A stretch of 64,000 nucleotides of DNA from Saposhnikovia divaricata (Eukaryota; Streptophyta; Magnoliopsida; Apiales; Apiaceae). Below the pieces are notes generated by a model, which worked only from the letters and a program-made list of their open reading frames with translations, was not told the DNA's origin and did not search any database. The stretch spans positions 110,213,148 through 110,277,147 of the forward strand of contig CM071598.1 of NCBI GenBank assembly GCA_036435485.1. The letters are read 5' to 3'. Below, piece after piece: positions 1-9,390 of the stretch; positions within the stretch are counted from its first letter, which is position 1; each line of letters begins with the position of its first letter. Both the position numbers and the translations under genes were made by a program.

Positions 1-1926
1 GCTCTCCCCCCCCCTTGAACACAAGTGCTCTCGGCCAAGCTTCAAAAAGGAGAAGAAAATTTCTTCTTCCTCCATTTCTCCTCACTCATAAATCAAGGCA
101 TAATTCCTAGGCTCTCACCATCATCAAAGAAAGGTATACTAAGAGTTTCAAGCCCTTTCATCCATTCAATTTCAAGATATTAATTGTTATAGATATTGTG
201 AATAGTAACCATGTTTAGTTTTTCTTTTAGATCTTGGATTATAAGGGTTGTAGGAGATCATTCAAGGTGTTCTTGAGTTTTGTAAGGCTTACCCAAGGCT
301 CCTAGACACTCAAGAAGGTGTAAAAATCATAACCCCTCTTGGCCATGTAGTGTTTATGATGTTCAATGATAGATCCATGTATATATTGTGTTAATCTTGG
401 ATGTTCAAGTGATGGATGATATGGATCTAGAGTTTTAGTGTTGTGATTGTGATTTTTATGATTGTGGATAGTATATGTATCTCCATGAATGTTATAAAGC
501 ATGAACTAAGTGAATTACATGTTGGTTGTGTTGTGGAAGTAAGAATATTGGTTGATCTAAGTGAAACATGCATGCTGAATTTTTCCAGAAACTTGACCTG
601 TCTTGTAACATGGTTTTGAACCCCTAAATCTTGTCCCCTGAGGTCCTACCTTATATTGTTGGAAAGGTATTTGAATGTAGTTTCTGGAAATGTAAGGCTC
701 ATGACTAGGTGATGTATAGATTTTAAGTTATGGCCGGAGAAGTAAATTGTGTTTCTGGATTCTGGACTGCACTAAGTGACCCCCTTGTGAACCTTGTTTA
801 AACCCCTAAAAATATATGTGGGATCATGGAAAAATTTGAGAAGTTGGAGAATGCAGTGGTGAAGGATACCCAAAAAGAATTGGATTAAAATATGAATTTT
901 TGAATTTTATAAAAATGCTAGAGTAAATTTCGCGCAAGGGAAAAAGTCGTTAGTGGAGCATAATTCTAGGGGTAATGGTTATGATTCGAATGTGGTAACT
1001 AAATTAAGTCGAATAAGTGACGAGCGTAATTGAGTGATGACATGAACCTATAGCGGGGATAGAGTGTCATAAGGCGTAGTCGTTAAGTTAATTTCGTACC
1101 CCCTAAAACCCCGTAATTAAAGAGATATTGTTAAGGTACTAACGAGCGGTTATTGCTTATGTATAGATCGTTCCACTCCGCACGCTCGACCACCCCAACC
1201 AAACCAAGGCAAGTTTACTTTTCAAAACTTACATATACAAGGACTTCACTGTTGTGTTTGTAGTTTTCAATCATATCAAATGTTATGTTTATCGAAGTAT
1301 TGATGCAATTGAGATGTATAAGTACATATATGTTTGTACCCCTTGAACTAAGATTGAAATGTTTTCCTCGGACAACGACTCTAGCAATAAAGGTCGTAGC
1401 GGTCCGTATATACTATTGACCGGGGAGCGGTATATTATTACATCGTAACTAGATTGCGAAAACCCGAAGGGTCATTCGGGGAGTATCGTATACTCAAGTA
1501 ATTATTTTTATATCTTCGTAAATACTCGAAACCCTATCTTGGATTAAAAGCTTATTTAATTAAGTAATTATTTTATTAATTATTAATATTAAATCTTAAA
1601 ATATTATTTATTAATTATTGTTCATTATTTCAAAGACGAAGCTAATCCAAGATACCTTCAATACTTTCAAACTCGAACTCTTTCGAACTCAAAACATTTT
1701 CGAAAACCCCCGGTCAGGTTCTGCTTCTTGTATGATTTCAAGAATCATCGGTCGACTGATGTCGGACCTCAATTACTCTGTTTTCAATCAAAATCAAGTT
1801 TTCAAAAGAAAAAGAAAAAGGGACTCTGGCAGGTGTGGGAACCGTTGACGAACGATTCCCGGGATGTGTAAGCGGCCGTGAGCCAGGCGGTCCATCAATT
1901 ATTATTCTGGCCCAAGTGTTGCCGAA

Positions 1927-2010
1927 GGATGATTACGGATGTAGTTTTCATCGAGGGTGATTACGGATGTAGTTTTCACCCGAGGATAGTTACGGATGTA
2001 GTTTCTATCC
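1927..2010. repeat. Three imperfect 25-30 bp repeats in LTR A
   Basis: The string TTACGGATGTAGTTT occurs three times, separated by short purine-rich spacers, just upstream of the CTACCGGTAG palindrome. The same triple repeat is present in the solo LTR at about 38692-38780 on the opposite strand. It is absent from the other LTR families in the window, so it is a family-specific amplification. Confidence 0.8.
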
Positions 2011-2012
2011 TT

Positions 2013-2070
2013 CTACCGGTAGAGAAGACCCGCGGATTATTGGACTTGGATGTGGCGACTGATCATCGTC
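2013..2070 (+). promoter_or_regulatory. Conserved LTR box: CTACCGGTAG plus GCGACTGATCATCGTC
   Basis: A 10-bp perfect palindrome CTACCGGTAG (2013-2022) is followed by GCGACTGATCATCGTC (2055-2070), which holds a second palindrome, TGATCA. Both strings recur in the same order and orientation in every giant LTR seen here: B 23558-23511 (-), solo LTR 38687-38630 (-), and the array at 47737-47786 and its two later copies. Reading frames through the box differ between families, so the conservation is at DNA level. It lies upstream of the TATA-like region, in U3. Function is unknown; a protein-binding site is the simplest guess. Confidence 0.6.
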
Positions 2071-2373
2071 AATCCCTGTCAGGTTTTATGTTTTCTTTAA
2101 GTCCCATTCCTCCATTTTGGAAAAATGCTTTGACACTGCTTCTTAGGCTTTTGTGCCAAGTTGCTGATAGTGTTCTATTTTGATGAGAAAGATGTTGACT
2201 CTATGCAGTATCTTGAACTGCAAGTTTATTTTGAAAACGAGGGCACGTATTGGTGCACCTTCGAGATTTATCAACAATGACAAGTGATTTTATATCTGAT
2301 TGATACAAACAAGTTTAATAACTGCTAATCATATGAACTGTTATATTGCTTACCTTATACGTATATTTCTTGC

Positions 2374-2390
2374 TGAGCTATAGTTGCTCA
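2374..2390 (+). promoter_or_regulatory. Leader stem-loop (TGAGC...GCTCA) of LTR A
   Basis: TGAGC and GCTCA can pair around a 7-base loop. It lies just after a TATA-like stretch (2357-2370) and 44 bases before the short ORF at 2435. The same arrangement occurs in LTR B, the solo LTR and the array LTRs, with variable loops. CTCAC also fits a plant branch point, and CAG at 2422-2424 fits a 3' splice site, so a splicing role is an alternative. Confidence 0.5.
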
Positions 2391-2434
2391 CTCTTGCTTG
2401 TTTTCAAATTTTACAAACACAACAGCTAAGCGAA

Positions 2435-2638
2435 ATGGCAAGACCCAGACAGACTGCTCGAAAGCAGGTGACTAGACCCGAGCCAGCAGTTGAGATTCCA
2501 CCGGTAGGCCCCATTAGCCGGATTGGTTGGCAGCTTTTGTTAGTTCGTTTTATTTATCAGTATGACCTGTGCAAGGCAGTGTACCGTAACAAATTTTCAA
2601 GCCGCCAACTTCGCTTCATATCGAAGTGTTGCTGGTAG
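2435..2638 (+). CDS. Short basic leader ORF in LTR A (67 aa)
   Basis: A small ORF begins at ATG 2435 (context GCGAAATGG) shortly after CAGCTAAG. The N-terminus M-A-R-P-R-Q-T-A-R-K-Q-V-T-R-P is rich in Arg/Lys. It aligns without gaps to the short ORFs at the same place in LTR B (23117-23025, -) and in the array LTRs (48142-48273 and copies). Against LTR B, 11 of the first 15 residues are identical, and seven of these use a different codon, which suggests selection on the peptide. The residues after about 25 are not shared and may be simple extension. No family is recognised. It could be an upstream ORF, a leader peptide or the first coding exon of a spliced transcript; I cannot choose between these from sequence. 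Confidence 0.5.
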   Translation: MARPRQTARKQVTRPEPAVEIPPVGPISRIGWQLLLVRFIYQYDLCKAVYRNKFSSRQLRFISKCCW

Positions 2639-2859
2639 CATAAATACTATTTAATTCGGTCTGTAATAACTCTGATACTTTTATTTCTGCTTAATCAATG
2701 TTGTGACGTTTTTGAGACTCTAACCTCTGTTGTGTGCGGTGTGAGTTTATTATGGGGTCGATGGCTGTTTTATATATTATGTGCAAGAACAGGTATGTTA
2801 TTAATGGAAAATGGACCGTGAGCGCCTAGATCTCCGACCCCGGATCTGGGGGCGTCACA

Positions 2860-4599
2860 CCACCCCTCACCGAACAGGCTCCCCCAGCATCAGGGGCGAT
2901 CATCCAACAGGCTCCCCTAGCATCAGGAGCGATCATCCAACAGGCTCCCCCAGCATCAGGGGTGATCACCCAGTCTCAAGTTTCTCAACAATCTGGGGCG
3001 ATTCCCCACGTTGAGAGTACGCGGCCTCTGATCGACCAAGCAGGACGAGGAACCAACCCTCTTCGGATGGTGGTCTCTCCTCTTTTTAATCCTGACATCC
3101 CACCACCAGGGGTACAGATCCACACCACGGATCTCCCCTTGAATACTAACCCGAGGTATGGTCTGCCTAACCACCCTCCAGCTGCTCGGGGAGCAGGGCC
3201 AAGCGGACATGCCATGCAAACACAGGATCCACCCTATATTAGAGGATTTGGTCCTTATCAGGATGACTACTCTGGCCCCTATTTTGATGATTCGTCATCT
3301 GAGGATGATGATCGTGATGAACATCCAAGGAGTCGACGTGTTAGCAGAGAACCTCGGGCGAGGACCCAAGGAATCCATGATGGACCTCCACAAACGGTTG
3401 AGGAGAGGATTAAGGCTCATGAGGCTGAGCTCCAAAGGCTAAAGGATGATATAGCAAGGGAACAGGCAAGACAAAGTCTGATTCGACCCCCTCCAATCTC
3501 AGGAAGGATTCCCGTTATAGATTTGGAGAGGTCCTCAAGAAGACAGAAGAGGGCTGATGTCCCAACAAGAGAAGCTATGAGGGTGGAAAGCCCCAGGAGT
3601 AACCCCAAGGATCTCATGCCACTTGGAGATCCTGATGATCCCACACCCCCGTTTACTGAGGAGGTGATGAATGCTCATATTTCTAGGAAGTTTAAGATGC
3701 CGACAATTAAGGCTTATGATGGAACGGGTGATCCCGCAAATCACGTCAGGACGTTCTCAAACGCACTGCTGCTGCAACCTGCAAATGATGCCCTAAAGTG
3801 CAGAGCGTTCCCCCAAACCCTGTCGGGCATGGCTCAGAGATGGTATAGCCGATTGCCTGCGAACTCTATTGGCTCTTTTAAGGAGTTGAGTGCCGCCTTC
3901 GTTAGCCAATTCATTAGCGGAAGGGTGCATGAGAAGAGCTCCGCATCTCTTATGTATGTGGTGCAAAGAAAGAATGAAAATCTGAGGGATTACCTCAAGC
4001 GATTCACTAAGGAGACCCTGAATATCACTGATTTGGAAAATAAGATGGCAATGGTAGCCCTAGAACACGGAACCACTGACCTCTTCTTCAAGAGATCATT
4101 AGCGAAGCATCCCCCTGAGAACATGGCTAAGCTCCAACGAAGGGCTGATAAGTATATTAAAGCTGAGGATAGCATGAAGAAAGAAACCACCGTAGGTGGA
4201 GGAGGAGGTAACAAAGACTCCAAGAAGCGAAAGCAAGACCAGGACTATGATGATCAAGAGTATGATGCTAGGGACAAGTATCCCCGAACTAGCGAGGACT
4301 CCGACTATGCCCCTAAGAAGAACCAAGGGTCAAGGTTCATTGAGTATGCAAGGTTGAATACTCCTAGGAGTCGAATCTTGTTGGACATTGAGAATGATAA
4401 GGATTTTCGATGGCCGAAGCCACTCAGGGGTGATCCCGTAAAGAGAAACCAGAATCAGTATTGCAGATTCCATAGAGACGTGGGGCATGACACTGACGAT
4501 TGCAAACAACTTAAAGATGAGATCGAGTTTTTGATCCGTAGAGGGAAACTGAGCCACTTCACTAAGGGTGAAGACCGTGGTAATCAGAGAAGAGACTAA
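2860..4599 (+). CDS. gag: gag (nucleocapsid/capsid polyprotein), Tat/Retand type, 5' truncated
   Basis: The frame is open from the LTR junction at 2860, so the true start is lost; the first possible initiator in frame is a weak GTG at 2962. Gag forms the virus-like particle that packages element RNA in the cytoplasm. The capsid-like region covers about 3655-4170: F-T-E-E-V-M-N-A-H-I, then Y-D-G-T-G-D-P-A-N-H, C-R-A-F-P-Q-T-L-S-G-M-A-Q-R-W-Y, and S-F-K-E-L-S-A-A-F. This is the usual Tat gag core. A charged, Lys/Asp-rich linker follows, and then a Cys/His cluster Y-C-R-F-H-R-D-V-G-H-D-T-D-D-C near 4459-4503. A single TAA at 4597 ends gag, but the same frame is open on both sides of it into the protease, so this is probably one point mutation in a gag-protease ORF, unless it is read through. 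Confidence 0.88.
   Translation, partial: PPLTEQAPPASGAIIQQAPLASGAIIQQAPPASGVITQSQVSQQSGAIPHVESTRPLIDQAGRGTNPLRMVVSPLFNPDIPPPGVQIHTTDLPLNTNPRYGLPNHPPAARGAGPSGHAMQTQDPPYIRGFGPYQDDYSGPYFDDSSSEDDDRDEHPRSRRVSREPRARTQGIHDGPPQTVEERIKAHEAELQRLKDDIAREQARQSLIRPPPISGRIPVIDLERSSRRQKRADVPTREAMRVESPRSNPKDLMPLGDPDDPTPPFTEEVMNAHISRKFKMPTIKAYDGTGDPANHVRTFSNALLLQPANDALKCRAFPQTLSGMAQRWYSRLPANSIGSFKELSAAFVSQFISGRVHEKSSASLMYVVQRKNENLRDYLKRFTKETLNITDLENKMAMVALEHGTTDLFFKRSLAKHPPENMAKLQRRADKYIKAEDSMKKETTVGGGGGNKDSKKRKQDQDYDDQEYDARDKYPRTSEDSDYAPKKNQGSRFIEYARLNTPRSRILLDIENDKDFRWPKPLRGDPVKRNQNQYCRFHRDVGHDTDDCKQLKDEIEFLIRRGKLSHFTKGEDRGNQRRD
2873..2971 (+). repeat. Three 33-bp in-frame repeats at the gag N-terminus
   Basis: The unit starting ACAGGCTCCCCCAGCATCAG occurs three times. 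It encodes an 11-residue unit, Q-A-P-P-A-S-G-A-I-I-Q, with small changes. Because 33 is a multiple of three the gag frame is kept. It is local expansion of a disordered N-terminal tail. Confidence 0.85.
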
Positions 4600-5274
4600 A
4601 ATAGAAGGGATGACGATCAAGATCGCAACCCACAGCCCCGAGGGCCAATAATCAACATGATCTCAGGAGGCCCGACTGCGGCCGGGACAACTAGGAACTC
4701 TCGAAAGGCTTATGCCCTAGAGGTGTTGCACATCGTGGGAGAGGCCCCGAAGCATACAAAAACTGAGGCAGCGGTTAGTTTTGATGACTCAGACTTGGAA
4801 GGGGTGAAGTTCCCCCATGATGACCCGTTGGTCATAACTCCTATGATTGGAAACTCGGAGGTGAAGCGAGTCTTGATAGACAATGGAGCTTCCGTTGACA
4901 TTCTGTTTCATGATTCGTTTGTGAAGATGGGATACACTGATTCTCAGTTGACCCCCAATAACATGCCTATATATGGATTTAATGGAGTAGAATCCAAAGT
5001 TGAAGGGACTATTCAGCTGCCTGTAACTATTGGGCAAGAGCCCAAGGAGGCCACTCAGATGTTGAACTTCCTGGTAATCAAGGCGGCTTCAACGTACAAC
5101 GCTATCCTTGGAAGGACTGGACTTCATGCATTCAAGGCTGTTGCCTCAACCTATCATGTGAAGATCAAGTTCCCTACCAGGAATGGTGTTGGAGAACATA
5201 AAGGTAATCAGAAGATGGCACGAAGCTGTTATGTAGCCTCGTTAAGGCCTGATGGAGTCGGGGGCAGGAGGTAG
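4600..5274 (+). CDS. Retroviral-type aspartic protease, Tat/Retand element
   Basis: The frame runs on from gag after the TAA at 4597 and ends at TAG 5272; the first ATG is 4657. The protease would cut the Gag-Pol polyprotein during particle maturation. The catalytic motif is at about 4870-4910, V-L-I-D-N-G-A-S-V-D-I-L-F, with the single aspartate typical of retroviral proteases, which act as dimers. The later I-L-G-R-T-G-L-H at about 5104 is the usual second conserved motif (I-L-G-R). After it the protein loses similarity and stops where reverse transcriptase should begin. In Ogre-type relatives an intron lies about here. In this copy the RT region is deleted and replaced by rearranged sequence. 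Confidence 0.85.
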   Translation, partial: NRRDDDQDRNPQPRGPIINMISGGPTAAGTTRNSRKAYALEVLHIVGEAPKHTKTEAAVSFDDSDLEGVKFPHDDPLVITPMIGNSEVKRVLIDNGASVDILFHDSFVKMGYTDSQLTPNNMPIYGFNGVESKVEGTIQLPVTIGQEPKEATQMLNFLVIKAASTYNAILGRTGLHAFKAVASTYHVKIKFPTRNGVGEHKGNQKMARSCYVASLRPDGVGGRR

Positions 5275-5305
5275 TACCCCAAGCAGGAAGTGAACTTCAG
5301 AATAA

Positions 5306-5395
5306 GAATGAGGAGACCAGAAGGAGTGGTGGGTGCTCTATTTTGATGGAGCATCAAAAACAAAATCAAGTGGTGCAGACCTAGTCTTGCAAAGG
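5306..5395 (+). pseudogene. Duplicated fragment of the archaeal-type RNase H domain
   Basis: Bases about 5327-5390 encode W-V-L-Y-F-D-G-A-S-K-T-K-S-S-G-A, the start of the additional archaeal-type RNase H domain of Tat elements. A second, longer copy of the same region begins near 5988. The frame is lost after about 25 residues. This copy keeps the catalytic aspartate (F-D-G) that the longer copy lacks. The 300 bases that follow (5396-5700) are non-coding and show no gene. Confidence 0.75.
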
Positions 5396-5724
5396 CTCGA
5401 TTTGGCTTAAGTTATCCTAGTAAGACTTAGCTTCATATTTATATAGTAGAAGTAGAAATAAGGCTCATTAAAACCATTGCAGAGCATGTTGCTCCGAGTA
5501 GGACAGTAGTACTCTATGTAAGGGTTGAACCCATTTCAAGTTATTAATGCAAGTTTGTTTTCCATTCATTGATTGTGTATGTGCCAAGCACCTGATGTGT
5601 GAGTCAAGATGACTAAGTACCGAAAATAAAAGAATACACGAATGGAAACAAACAAATGCATACCCCGAAGGGTAGAGTTAGGTTACAGCAGATAATAGTT
5701 TAAGTCCTTGAAGGACCCTGGATA

Positions 5725-6534
5725 CAGACAAACGTTGAAGTCCTGATGGAACACCCGCTGGAGAAACATATTGCATAGCCCGAAAGCCAATGGAAGGCTC
5801 ATCAAGTGGGCAATCAAACTAGGAAAATTTGATGTTAAGTACAAGCATAAGACGACCATCAAAGCCCAGGCTCTAGCTGACTTCGTGGTTGAATATACCA
5901 TTGACAACCAAGAAGTCGGGGGGCAGGAGGTAATAGACCAGGAAGGTCAGCAAGGTGAGAAACCCATGGAAGAGAAGAAGGAGTATTGGATTCTCTATTT
6001 TCATGGGGCATCAAAAACAAAAACCAGTGGTGCAGGTTAAGTTCTGCAAAGCCCCGATGGGTTCACACTCGAGTATGCCTTGAAGTTGGACTTCCAAACA
6101 ACCTACAACGAGGCGGAGTATGAAGCTCTGATAGCCGACCTTAGACTGGCAAGAGCCCTGAGGGTCAAGAACCTGAAAGTCTGTGGAGACTCAAAGTTGG
6201 TAGTCTCACAAGTCAATGGAGAGTTTGAGGTTAGAGAAAAGAATATGGCCAAATACTTGAGGATTGTGAAAGCTGCGATAGCCCAGTTAGATGAGAGCAA
6301 GTTATATCCCAAGGGAGGAGAATACAAAGGTCGATGCCTTATCTCAATTCAAGGGTCGAGACCCATTCTGGGAGCGTCTACTTACAAGTTCTGAGAACCC
6401 TTACAACTGATTCTAAGCTTATTGCTCCTATCAGAATAGGAGGATGCTGGATAGATCCTATCAAAGCACACCTTGATAATGGCTGGTTGCCAAACAATGC
6501 CACGGGGGCACGAAAGCTAGCTGTAAGGAGCTAA
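5725..6534 (+). pseudogene. Broken RT end, archaeal-type RNase H and linker to integrase
   Basis: Translated pieces in more than one frame rebuild the usual Tat order. The end of RT/RNase H is near 5735-5880 (H-P-L-E-K-H, then G-R-L-I-K-W-A-I-K-L-G and A-Q-A-L-A-D-F). The archaeal-type RNase H is near 5988-6290 (Y-N-E-A-E-Y-E-A-L, C-G-D-S-K-L-V-V-S-Q-V-N-G). The linker D-A-L-S-Q-F and A-R-K-L-A-V-R-S before integrase ends at 6534. The first catalytic motif reads F-H-G-A-S-K instead of F-D-G-A-S-K, so an active-site Asp is lost. Stops and shifts occur at about 5789 and 6038 and after 6330. Integrase is absent. RNase H would remove the RNA strand during reverse transcription; this copy cannot. 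Confidence 0.85.
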
Positions 6535-6579
6535 AGGCTCGGAGAGGCCACACGTCATCCAAATAAAGGCCATTATTTC

Positions 6580-7130
6580 GATCAGAATCCTGGTCGAAGG
6601 GGTCAGGATTCCTGATCGAAAATCCTTTCGACCAAGAGGCTGGGAAGGCCCTTATTTCGATCAGAATCCTGATCTAAGGGTCAGCATTCCTGATCGAAAA
6701 TCCTGATCTAAGGGTCAGGATTCCTGATCGAAAATCCTGATCTAAGGGTCAGCATTCCTGATCGACAATCCTGACCTAGGGGTCAGCATTCCTGATCGAA
6801 AATCCTGACCTAGGGGTCAGCATTCCTGATCGAAAATCCTGACCTAAGGCTCAGGGTTCCTGATCGAAAATCCTGATCTAAGGGTCAGGGTTCCTGATCG
6901 AAAATCCTGATCTAAGGGTAAACATCCCTGATCGAAAATCCTGACCTAGGGGTCAGGATTCCTGATCGAAAATTCTTTCGACCAAGAAGCTTGGAAGGCC
7001 CTTATTTCGATCAGAATCCTGACCTAAGGGTCAGCATTCCTGATCGAAAATCCTGACCTAGGGGTCAGCATTCCTGATCGAAAATCCTGACCTAGGGTTC
7101 AACATTCCTGATCGAAAATCCTGATCTAAA
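6580..7130. repeat. Tandem array of about 34-bp units (Retand 3' region)
   Basis: About 14 copies of a unit close to TCCTGATCGAAAATCCTGAC plus CTAGGGGTCAGCAT are arranged head to tail. Some units are interrupted by TTTCGATCAGAATCCTG, and the block 'TTTCGACCAAGA..CTTGGAAGGC' occurs twice, which suggests higher-order duplication. Tat/Retand elements are known to carry tandem repeats between pol and the 3' LTR, and such repeats can seed satellites. No coding. Confidence 0.9.
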
Positions 7131-7690
7131 ATACCACAAATCCTGGTACAAAAAAAAAAGAGCTATATAATGAAAATTTATGTTCCTAAAGTCATGAATG
7201 ACCTCAATTCAGGACGAATTTCGAGCCAATGAGGCCAAAAATACAATCGTAAATTACGAAAATATTAGGGCTGAGGACCCCTCTAAAATTACAAGTATAT
7301 TATTATTCATAATAATATACAAAAATTATTATTATTATTAAAAATAATAATAATAAAATCCGGGTCGGATTTTCTTCGACTGAAATTTTATCCGAGTGGG
7401 ACACCTCCGATTTGGGGATCGAAATTATCCTGGGTTCGGACAAAAAAAATATTATTATTGAATAATAATATTTGAAAAAAAAAAAGAAGTGAAAAAAAAA
7501 ATGGTTTCGACCACATTCCTGCTCGAAACGAGCAGGATTTCTGCTCGCCAATCTGTTCGACCAGCAACAAATCACGCCCTTAATTCGATCAGCCCTGGTC
7601 GAAGGAATATAGCAGGCGCGTGGAGCACGTGAAATATGGCAAAAGTGCTGTTTAGCCATCGCAGTTCTACAACAATTACAAACAGGTCCT
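7131..7690. other. Non-coding spacer between two tandem-repeat blocks
   Basis: This part of the Retand 3' region is AT-rich with short ATT/TTA and A-runs (7310-7350, 7440-7500). At 7500-7620 it returns to the CGACC/TCGA-rich motif seen in the 34-bp array (TTTCGACCACATTCCTGCTC). I see no gene. Confidence 0.7.
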
Positions 7691-7702
7691 TAAACTTTAT
7701 AA

Positions 7703-8650
7703 GTGGATATAAAAATTCCTAAATTATTAGGAATAATTACGAAAAATACCTGTGGATACATAAAAATTCCTAAATTATTAGGAATAATTAAGAAAAATAC
7801 CCGTGGGTACATAAAAATTCCTAAATTATTAGGAATAATTACGGAAAATACTTGTGGGTACATAAAAATTCCTAAATTATTAGGAATAATAAAGAAAAAT
7901 ACCTGTGGGTACATAAAATTTTTTAAATTATTAGGAATAATTACGAAAAATACATGTGGGTATATAAAAATTCCTAAATTATCAAGAATAATTAAGAAAA
8001 ATACCTGTGGGTACATAAAAATTACTAAATTATTAGGAATAATAAAGGAAAATACCTGTGGGTACATAAAAATTCCTAAATTATTAGAAATAATTAAGGA
8101 AATTACCTGTGGGTAAAAATTCCTTAATTATTAGGAATAATAAAGAAAAATACCCGTGGGTACATAAAAATTCCTAAATTATTAGGAATAATTTAAAAAA
8201 ATACTTGTGGGTACATAAAAATTCCTAAATTATTAGGAAAAACTAAGAAAAATACCTGTTGGTACATAAAAATTCCTAAATTATTAGGAAAAATTAAGGA
8301 AAATACCCGTGGATACATAAAAATTCCTAAATTATTAGGAATAATTAAGGAAAATACCTGCTGGTACATAAATATTCCTAAATTATTAGGAATAATTAAG
8401 AAAAATACCTGTTGGTACATAAAAATTCCTAAATTATTATGAAAAATTACGAAAAATACCTGTTGGTACATAAAAATTCCTAAATTATTATGAAAAATTA
8501 CGAAAAATACCTGTTGGTACATAAAAATTCCTAAATTATTAGGAAAAATTATGAAAAATACTTGTTGGTAAATAAAAATTCTTATATTATTAAGAAAAAT
8601 TACGAAAAATACCTGTTGGTACATAAAAATTCCTAAAATATTAGGAAAAG
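7703..8650. repeat. Tandem array of 51-bp units, open on both strands
   Basis: About 18 units run head to tail. The consensus begins ACATAAAAATTCCTAAATTA, continues TTAGGAATAATTAAG and ends AAAAATACCTGTGGGT. Each unit contains an imperfect palindrome, ATTCCTAAATTATTAGGAAT. Units in the left half mostly read CCTGTGGGT and units in the right half CCTGTTGGT, so two sub-variants spread locally. Because 51 is 17 codons, long ORFs appear on + (7703-8116) and on - (8193-8765) as an arithmetic by-product; I do not call them genes. Confidence 0.9.
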
Positions 8651-8918
8651 TACAGAAGAATACGAGGAAAATTATAGAAATAATTTCTCGACAAATTGAG
8701 CAATAATTTATGCTAATAATGCATAAAATATCTATGAAAGTGCCGAAATTGCTAAAAGCAAGCACAAATTAAAGCCTCGAATAAGGCAAATCATCGTAAA
8801 CGTGTAGGTCGCTCCACACTTTACAATCAAGACGATACTCGTGAAACACTAGTGTACTGAATCCCCGGTAAGGGAAGGAAAATTAAAACTTCTACAAAAC
8901 TTGAACGTTTTTCCAGAA

Positions 8919-8931
8919 GTTGGGGGGCAAA
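8919..8931 (+). other. Polypurine tract of the Retand element
   Basis: GTTGGGGGGCAAA directly precedes the LTR start TGATATTGG. This is the usual site where plus-strand DNA synthesis is primed. It fixes the 3' LTR boundary at 8932. Confidence 0.8.
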
Positions 8932-9390
8932 TGATATTGGTTAAAAATAAGCCCTAAAGACACAATTAATGTTGCGTTAATTAGACCCAACTTGGTCCAA
9001 ATATGAAGCCCATTAATGAGGCTTGGGACCCCTAATTAAATATTAATTTCGTAATTAATATTAACGGTAATAATCAGCTCAGCAATAAGTGTCAAGAACC
9101 TAATCCAACATGGAAATTGACTCCTACAAGGAAGGAGTCTAGAACCTTCCTAGAGGAGGTGGCTTCCCACCAAGACACCAAATCCTACCATAATTCTAAG
9201 GCTTCTCAGCCTATATAAAGGGCCTGACCCCTTATCCTCAGAACTACGTTGGCTTGATTCTCTAGCAATACAGAGATACATAGGCATCTTGTGAGGACCG
9301 ATCAGTCTCGAACGCAAGAACAGCCATTAAAGCTCGAAGCTCACCAACCCTAGCATTAAATACGTACAAACCCTCGATTTTATTCCACAA
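8932..9390 (+). mobile_element. 3' LTR of the Retand element
   Basis: The LTR starts TGATATTGG after the polypurine tract and carries a good TATA box, CTATATAAAGG, at 9211-9221, followed by a plausible R region. The end is uncertain; CCACA at 9388 or CCACAACA at 9392 are candidates. There is no matching 5' LTR in the window to confirm it. Confidence 0.65.

Larger units (their letters stand above)
1..2859 (+). mobile_element. Giant Ty3/gypsy LTR (family A), 3' part
   Basis: The window opens inside a long terminal repeat that ends with GGGGGCGTCACA at 2859. Much of it matches the reverse complement of the solo LTR at 37684-41402: the first 80 bases match around 40700-40760, and 1860-2070 matches 38630-38830 almost base for base. 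That match gives orientation and family. No primer binding site follows 2859; instead an open gag frame of an unrelated Tat/Retand element starts at once. I infer that this is the 3' LTR, or a solo LTR, of an element inserted in the Retand gag leader, with CCACC (2860-2864) as the possible target duplication; its partner lies outside the window. The LTR contains the conserved box, stem-loop and short ORF listed separately. I see no other gene in it. Confidence 0.85.
2860..9390 (+). mobile_element. Defective Tat/Retand-type Ty3/gypsy retrotransposon
   Basis: The order gag, protease, remnant of the RT end, archaeal-type RNase H, tandem-repeat 3' region, polypurine tract and short LTR is that of the plant Tat/Retand/Ogre branch of Ty3/gypsy. 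The 5' LTR, primer site and gag leader are not visible because LTR A was inserted at 2860. Nearly all of reverse transcriptase and all of integrase are missing, so it cannot move by itself. The right end is placed near 9390 from a CA-ending sequence after a normal LTR length; no target duplication can be checked. Confidence 0.8.

Noticed and set aside
1878..2183. 101-codon ORF in LTR A, with a similar 91-codon ORF in the solo LTR (38547-38822, -)
   Set aside because: Similarity reflects close LTR sequences that contain the triple repeat and CTACCGGTAG box. In the array LTR the same DNA box is read in another frame, so there is no protein conservation.
7703..8650. CRISPR-like regular repeats
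   Set aside because: Units are contiguous with no unique spacers, inside a plant retrotransposon.
7703..8765. Long ORFs on both strands in the 51-bp array
   Set aside because: The repeat length is a multiple of three and the unit has no stop in these frames; the 17-residue periodic translation is an arithmetic effect.
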